Assembly: GCF_003569765.1 (NCBI RefSeq)
Contig: NZ_QXMG01000025.1
Span: 1 to 64,000 of the forward strand
DNA from: Caldimonas tepidiphila
GTDB lineage: Bacteria; Pseudomonadota; Gammaproteobacteria; Burkholderiales; Burkholderiaceae_C
DNA: 64,000 nt
Reading direction: 5' to 3'
Part shown: positions 59,717-64,000 of the stretch, in pieces
How positions within the stretch are numbered: the stretch's first letter is position 1
How the letters are laid out: each line of letters opens with the position of its first letter
Translations under genes and position numbers: made by a program
The notes under the pieces: generated by a model
Database searches by the model: none
What the model saw: the letters and a program-made list of their open reading frames with translations, nothing else
Told to the model about the DNA's origin: nothing

Positions 59717-62088
59717 ACCGGACCCACTTCTCCCGCCGTCTTGACGGCACGATCGAGCGCATTGCTCGCACGCTGATCGACTGGCGCCGCGGCATCGCAT
59801 TCGTCACCGCCGTGCTCACGCTGCTGCTTGGCAGCTCCGCACTGCGCACGCATCTGGACGCCGGGTTCAACAAGCTGATCCCGCTGCGCCACGACTACAT
59901 GGCGGCCTTCCTGGAGCATTCCGCCACGTTCTCGGGGGCGAACCGGGTGATGGTCAGCGTGCGCTGGAAGGGCGAAGGCGACATCTACAACGAGCCCTTC
60001 CTCAAGGTGCTGCGCGGCGTGACCGACGAGGTGTTCTTCACGCCGGGCGTCAACCGGGCCCAGGTCTATTCGCTGTTCACGCCCAACGTCAAGTACATCG
60101 AGATCACCGAGGACGGCTTCGTCGGCGAGGTCGTCATCCCCTCGCGCTTCACGCCGAATGCCGAAGGCCTGGCGCAGGTGCGCTCCAACGTCGCCAAGTC
60201 GGGGCAGATCGGCAGCCTGGTGTCCACGGACCTGAAGTCCGCGATGGTGCGCGCCGACCTGCTGGAGATCGACCCGCAGACGGGCCAGCGCCTGGACTAC
60301 GGCCAGGTGGCGCAGAAGCTGGAGGCGATCCGCGGCCAGTTCGAGAGCGAGCACATCGAGATCAGCATCGTGGGCTTCGCCAAGGTGCTGGGCGACGTGA
60401 TGGAGGGCCTGTTCAACGTCGTCACCTTCTTCGGCATCGCCTTCGGCGTGACAGCGCTGCTGCTGTGGGCCTACTCGCGCTCGGTCAAGCTCACGGTGCT
60501 GGCGCTGTTCGTGGCGCTGCTACCGGTGGTGTGGCTGCTGGGGCTGCTGCCGCTGATCGGCTACGGGATCGACCCGATGTCGATCCTCGTGCCCTTCTTG
60601 ATCTTCTCGATCGGCGTCTCGCATGCGGTGCAGATGTCCAATGCATGGAAGCAGGACGTGACAGCTGGCCAGTCGGCCGCGGAGGCGGCGCAGAGCGCCT
60701 TCCGCAAGCTGGCGGTTCCCGGCACGCTGGCGCTGCTGACCAACGCGCTGGGTTTCATGGTGATCATGCTGATCGACATCCCGATCGTGCACGAGCTTGG
60801 CGTCACCGCCTGCCTGGGCGTGCTGCTGATGATCGTCACCAACAAGGTCATGCTCCCGGTCATCCTGTCCTACCTGCAGCTCAAACCGACAGCGACTGCC
60901 TCTGCCGCACCGCGCCGCCACGGCCTGTGGTGGGCAGTCTCGGGCTTGGCCGAGCCCAAGCCCGCGCTGCTGAGCCTGCTGGCCGCGCTGCTACTGCTGG
61001 CCGCCGGCACGCTGGTGTCGCGCCAGCTGCAGACGGGCGACGTCGGCAGCGGCGCTCCGGAGCTGCGTGCCGAGTCCCGCTACAACCGCGACAACGACCG
61101 CATCCTGTCGCACTACTCCATCGGCATGGACGTGCTCTCGGTATATGCCGAGGCGCAGGGGCTGGACGAGGCCTGCCTGAACTGGGAGGTGATGAACGCC
61201 GTCGAGCGCTTCGACCTGTACATGCGCGGCGTGGACGGCGTGCGATCCGTCAACACGGTGGCGGCCCTTGCCAAGCGTGGGGCCGCGGGTAGCAACGAAG
61301 GCAATCCCCGCTGGGCCGCGCTGCAGCGCACGGAAGCAGCCTTGCGCACCGGCTACCGAGCCGCCCACCCGGAGCTCGGCCTCAACACCGAGGGCTGCAA
61401 GACCATCCACCTGCAGGTCTTCCTGAAGGACCACGACGGCGCGACGCTCAAGCACGTGGTGACGGAGGTGCGCAAGTTCATTGCGGCCGACCGCACGCCA
61501 CATCTGAGTTTCCGGCTGGCCGGAGGCAACGCCGGCGTGGCCGCTGCCACCAACGACGCGGTCGATCGGGCCGAGGTGCAGATGCTGTCGGCCATCTTCG
61601 GTGCGATCGCGCTGCTGTGCTGGCTGACCTTCCGCAGCTGGCGGGCGGTGCTGTGCATCCTCGTGCCGTTGACCCTGGTGTCGATCCTGTGCAATGCGCT
61701 GATGGCCCTGCTGGGCATCGGCCTGAAGGTCGCGACGCTGCCGGTGATCGCGCTGGGCGTGGGTGTGGGCGTGGACTACGGCATCTACCTGTTCGAGCGC
61801 ATGCAGCACGAGATCGAGGAGCGTGGGGCCTCCTTGCGCGAGGCCTTCTACGAGGCCATGCGCCAGCGCGGCACGGCCGCCGTGTTCACGGCCCTGACGA
61901 TGTCCCTCGGCGTAGGGAGCTGGGCCTTCTCGGCGCTGAAGTTCCAGGCCGACATGGGAGTGCTGCTGGCCTTCATGTTCCTGGTCAATGCTCTGGGAGC
62001 GATATTCCTGCTTCCCGCGATGGCTTACTGGCTCGCCATACAACCCGCGGGCCCGTCCAAGACGGCCTACCGGCCTGCCCAAGCCTGA
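59713..62088 (+). CDS. MMPL/RND-superfamily transporter
   Basis: 791 residues with two similar halves. TM1 near residues 28-46, a large periplasmic domain, a cluster of helices about 230-400 (VTFFGIAFGVTALLLWAYSR, LIGYGIDPMSILVPFLIFSIG, each cut), a helix near 425, a second periplasmic domain, then the last helix cluster (LGVGVGVDYGIYLFERMQ). The GxxxDY-type helix is characteristic of RND/MMPL proton-driven transporters. Coupled to the YCF48 gene by ATGA. Transport of hydrophobic substrates such as steroids or envelope lipids is likely; direction is unknown. Confidence 0.88.
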   Translation: MNRTHFSRRLDGTIERIARTLIDWRRGIAFVTAVLTLLLGSSALRTHLDAGFNKLIPLRHDYMAAFLEHSATFSGANRVMVSVRWKGEGDIYNEPFLKVLRGVTDEVFFTPGVNRAQVYSLFTPNVKYIEITEDGFVGEVVIPSRFTPNAEGLAQVRSNVAKSGQIGSLVSTDLKSAMVRADLLEIDPQTGQRLDYGQVAQKLEAIRGQFESEHIEISIVGFAKVLGDVMEGLFNVVTFFGIAFGVTALLLWAYSRSVKLTVLALFVALLPVVWLLGLLPLIGYGIDPMSILVPFLIFSIGVSHAVQMSNAWKQDVTAGQSAAEAAQSAFRKLAVPGTLALLTNALGFMVIMLIDIPIVHELGVTACLGVLLMIVTNKVMLPVILSYLQLKPTATASAAPRRHGLWWAVSGLAEPKPALLSLLAALLLLAAGTLVSRQLQTGDVGSGAPELRAESRYNRDNDRILSHYSIGMDVLSVYAEAQGLDEACLNWEVMNAVERFDLYMRGVDGVRSVNTVAALAKRGAAGSNEGNPRWAALQRTEAALRTGYRAAHPELGLNTEGCKTIHLQVFLKDHDGATLKHVVTEVRKFIAADRTPHLSFRLAGGNAGVAAATNDAVDRAEVQMLSAIFGAIALLCWLTFRSWRAVLCILVPLTLVSILCNALMALLGIGLKVATLPVIALGVGVGVDYGIYLFERMQHEIEERGASLREAFYEAMRQRGTAAVFTALTMSLGVGSWAFSALKFQADMGVLLAFMFLVNALGAIFLLPAMAYWLAIQPAGPSKTAYRPAQA

Positions 62089-62203
62089 ATAACTCGGATC
62101 AAGAAGTCTCTGCCGCCGCCAAGCAGGGCGCCCTGGCTTCCGGCCCGGGCGCCTGACTGCTGGACGCTTGTCGCGCAACCGGGACTGAGAGGGAAACCAC
62201 ACC

Positions 62204-62296
62204 ATGAACCACGAAATCTGGATTCTGAGCGCCAGGCGTACCGACATTGGCGGCTTTGGCGGCCAGGGCATTGCAACGCTCCTCGAGCGAGCCTGA
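62204..62296 (+). pseudogene. thiolase N-terminal remnant, 30 residues
   Basis: An ATG at 62204 opens a 30-residue frame beginning MNHEIWILSARRTDIGGFGG, which is the typical start of an acetyl-CoA acetyltransferase, then diverges to GIATLLERA and stops at 62296. GAGAGGGAAA precedes the ATG. The remaining 360 or so residues are missing; the carbonic anhydrase gene starts 10 bp later. It looks like a deletion scar, or less likely a short leader peptide. Confidence 0.55.
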
Positions 62297-62306
62297 GGCA
62301 GGCGTC

Positions 62307-62966
62307 ATGACGCAGATTCAGGACCTTTTCGGGCGCAACCGCCGCTGGGCCGACGAGACCGAGAGCCGGCGTCCCGGCTTCTTCTCGAGGCTGCTGGAGC
62401 AGCAGGCCCCGCAGTATCTGTGGATCGGCTGCGCCGACAGCCGCGTGCCGGCCAACGAACTCGTCGGCCTGCTGCCGGGCGAACTGTTCGTGCATCGCAA
62501 CGTCGGCAACGTCGTGGTGCACTCGGACCTCAACTGCCTGTCGGTGATGCAGTTTGCGATCGACAAGCTGCAGGTCCGGCATATTCTCGTGGTCGGCCAC
62601 TCCAATTGCAGCGGTGTGCGCGCCGCCCTGGAGGACATGCGCCTTGGCCTGGCCGACAACTGGCTGCGCCACGTTCAGGACGTGCGCAATCAGCACCAGG
62701 CTTGGCTCGACACCCTGCCCGCATGGCAGCGTGCAGATGCACTGTGCGAACTCAACGTACTCGAGCAGGTGCGCAATGTCTGCCAGACCACCGTCGTGCG
62801 CGACGCCTGGCAGCGAGGCCAGACCGTGCAGGTGCACGGTTGGGTCTACGGCTTGCATGACGGGTTGCTCAAGGACCTGGGCATGACGGTCGAGGGCGTG
62901 GAGGCAGTCGCGCCCGCATTCGAGGAGGCGCTGCAAGCCGTCAAGCGGCGCTATGCCGGGACCTGA
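62307..62966 (+). CDS. can: beta-carbonic anhydrase
   Basis: 219 residues. Zinc ligands C42, H98 and C101 and the Asp-Arg pair D44/R46 (CADSRV, GHSNC) have the same residue numbers as in E. coli Can. It interconverts CO2 and bicarbonate in the cytoplasm. A link to propionyl-CoA or acetyl-CoA carboxylation is possible but not shown. The ATG at 62307 is chosen by alignment with the family; an upstream frame to 62247 overlaps the thiolase remnant. Confidence 0.93.
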   Translation: MTQIQDLFGRNRRWADETESRRPGFFSRLLEQQAPQYLWIGCADSRVPANELVGLLPGELFVHRNVGNVVVHSDLNCLSVMQFAIDKLQVRHILVVGHSNCSGVRAALEDMRLGLADNWLRHVQDVRNQHQAWLDTLPAWQRADALCELNVLEQVRNVCQTTVVRDAWQRGQTVQVHGWVYGLHDGLLKDLGMTVEGVEAVAPAFEEALQAVKRRYAGT

Positions 62967-63122
62967 TGCGCCCCGGCGACTGCTGACAGCCCGACATGCC
63001 GGGCGTCTTCGCAAGCACCGGTCAGGCCGACAGACATGATCGGCCTACGAAGGAAGGAGAGCCTCCGGGAATCTAACCGCTGGAGAGGAACCTCCTACCG
63101 AATCCACGCCTGCCTCCCGCTC

Positions 63123-63755
63123 ATGCCCCGCCGCACCAAGGACGCCGCCCAGCAGACCCGCCAGCAGATTCTCGACGCAGCCCGCCGCACCTTCTGCGAG
63201 CGCGGCGTGTCGGCCACGAGCCTGGCCCATATTGCGCAGGCCGCGGGCGTCACGCGTGGGGCGATTTACTGGCACTTCGAGAACAAGGAAACGCTTTTCC
63301 ATGCAATGCGCGAGGAAGCGCTCCTACCTCACATCCACCACTTGGACAGCCTGCTGCTGGAAGACCAGCAGACGCCGCCACTCGAGCGCCTGCATCGCTT
63401 CCTGAGGCAACTGATTGAGCATTGGACGCGCTGCGAGTCGCTGCGCGAGGCGCTGGAGATCGTGGTGTTCAAGTGCGAGTACGTGGGTCCGATGTTGGGA
63501 GACATGGCCGGACACCTCTCTCACCATCGCAAGCTGGTCGCCACGCTGGAGCTGGTGCATCGCGAAGCGCAGCAGCGAGGCGATCTGCGCGGGGGACTGT
63601 CACCACATGCCGCAGCGCTGGAGACGGCCTCCTTCGTCGATGGTCTCGCCCGGCTGACGTTGCTGCAACTGCGCAATGACCGCCTGCTCGACGACCTGCA
63701 CGAGATGATCGCGCTCCACGTGGGAAACCGGAGGCTGAGGCGTCGCGACCGCTAG
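63123..63755 (+). CDS. TetR/AcrR-family regulator
   Basis: 210 residues. The N-terminal helix-turn-helix (TRQQILDAARRTFCERGVSATSLAHIA region; AAGVTRGAIYWHFENKETLF) is of the AcrR/TtgR subgroup that represses RND efflux genes. A C-terminal ligand domain follows. Start at 63123 (MPRRTKDAAQQ). Near MMPL and outer-membrane genes it may respond to hydrophobic compounds. No operator could be assigned. Confidence 0.88.
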   Translation: MPRRTKDAAQQTRQQILDAARRTFCERGVSATSLAHIAQAAGVTRGAIYWHFENKETLFHAMREEALLPHIHHLDSLLLEDQQTPPLERLHRFLRQLIEHWTRCESLREALEIVVFKCEYVGPMLGDMAGHLSHHRKLVATLELVHREAQQRGDLRGGLSPHAAALETASFVDGLARLTLLQLRNDRLLDDLHEMIALHVGNRRLRRRDR

Positions 63756-63890
63756 AACGGGGGCGACGTGCATGGTGGCGATCAACCTTTGACGCTACGT
63801 GCTCGCTGAGGACGCCTTCGTCGACAACTTCGTCCACTACGCGGCCCTCGGCGCGCGGCCCCGACCGTGTGGACTGCCCTAGGGACAATG

Positions 63891-63925
63891 CCCAGATAGC
63901 GCTCTTTCCATGAGCGCCATCTGGG
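63891..63925. terminator. long hairpin between convergent tetR-type and DUF1302-type genes
   Basis: Arms CCCAGATAGCGCTC and GAGCGCCATCTGGG pair at 13 of 14 positions around a 7-nt loop. It lies between a plus-strand and a minus-strand gene end, so it can act in both directions; only short T-containing stretches follow. Confidence 0.6.
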
Positions 63926-63938
63926 CTATCCTGAGGCG

Positions 63939-64000
63939 TTAGAACGCGTACTTGAGCACCAGCGACAGCTGATCGCGATCGGTCAGTTTGCGCTCGGTCT
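63939..64000 (-). CDS. C-terminus of a DUF1302-like outer-membrane protein, cut by window edge
   Basis: Only the last 20 codons are in the window. They end ...DRDQLSLVLKYAF and then TAA; alternating residues and a terminal Phe are the outer-membrane beta-barrel signature, and the ending resembles DUF1302 proteins. In steroid and alkane degraders DUF1302 genes neighbour DUF1329, YCF48 and MMPL genes, which fits here. Identity beyond beta-barrel is tentative. Confidence 0.5.
   Translation of the reverse strand, partial: TERKLTDRDQLSLVLKYAF

Noticed and set aside
1-64000. CRISPR arrays, tRNA or rRNA genes
   Set aside because: No regularly spaced repeats, no tRNA cloverleaf-like segment and no rRNA-like sequence were noticed on reading either strand; a dedicated scan was not possible.

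Overview
The window looks like chromosomal DNA of a high-GC betaproteobacterium, most likely a Burkholderiales of the Comamonas/Rubrivivax type. Almost every gene has strongly GC-biased third codon positions, genes are packed into long operons with 4-bp ATGA overlaps, and the catabolic genes resemble the tes/scd steroid genes of Comamonas testosteroni. This placement is inference; no rRNA gene is present. Nearly the whole window is an aerobic 9,10-seco steroid (and probably bile acid) degradation locus.

Layout. 1-3.4 kb: electron-transfer flavoprotein genes (ETF-QO, cut by the window edge, and etfBA), which take electrons from the many acyl-CoA dehydrogenases. 3.5-14 kb: nucleus- and side-chain-modifying enzymes (BaiCD/FadH-like flavin reductase, 7-alpha-HSDH-like SDR, aldehyde dehydrogenase, SDR), two related MFS transporters, kshA, an EthD-like protein and a small exported protein. 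14.2-15.4 kb: a LuxR-family regulator of the TesR/TeiR type. 15.5-31.6 kb: two minus-strand operons for the C/D rings: thiolase, MaoC hydratase, SDR, then a 13-gene operon tesB-ipdA-ipdB-ECH-ipdC-ECH-two acyl-CoA dehydrogenases-thiolase-amidase-SDR-two acyl-CoA dehydrogenases. 32-34.5 kb: a second amidase and an AraC regulator. 35-38.2 kb: an operon of two SDRs, an NTF2-like protein and an OYE-type reductase. 38.3-41.1 kb: a lower-GC islet with an orphan frameshifted gene and an IS5-type element with visible inverted repeats and a TGAG target duplication. 41.3-55.1 kb: the core ring A/B block, tesA2-tesH-tesI-3beta/17beta-HSD-kshB-acyl-CoA ligase-SDR on the minus strand and, divergently, tesA1-tesD-tesE-tesF-tesG. 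55.4-58.5 kb: an enoyl-CoA hydratase plus a DUF35-MaoC fusion and an Ltp2-like aldolase, suited to side-chain removal. 58.7-64 kb: YCF48-like and MMPL/RND envelope genes, a thiolase remnant, beta-carbonic anhydrase, a TetR regulator and the C-terminus of an outer-membrane DUF1302-like protein.

How it works together. 3beta-HSD, TesI and TesH oxidise ring A; KshAB hydroxylates C9 and opens ring B; TesA1A2, TesB and TesD hydroxylate and cleave the aromatised ring A; TesEFG convert the C6 fragment to pyruvate and propionyl-CoA; the acyl-CoA ligase, IpdABC, hydratases, acyl-CoA dehydrogenases and thiolases degrade rings C and D.

The most notable signal is a recurrent 20-bp dyad, CATCGTCC-N4-GGACGATG, found at ten places, each in front of one of these operons. 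At nearly all of them a plausible -10 hexamer lies 19-20 bp from the dyad, which puts the dyad centre near -42.5, the classical position of a LuxR-type activator box. The locus therefore reads as one regulon, probably controlled by the LuxR-family protein at 14.2-15.4 kb.
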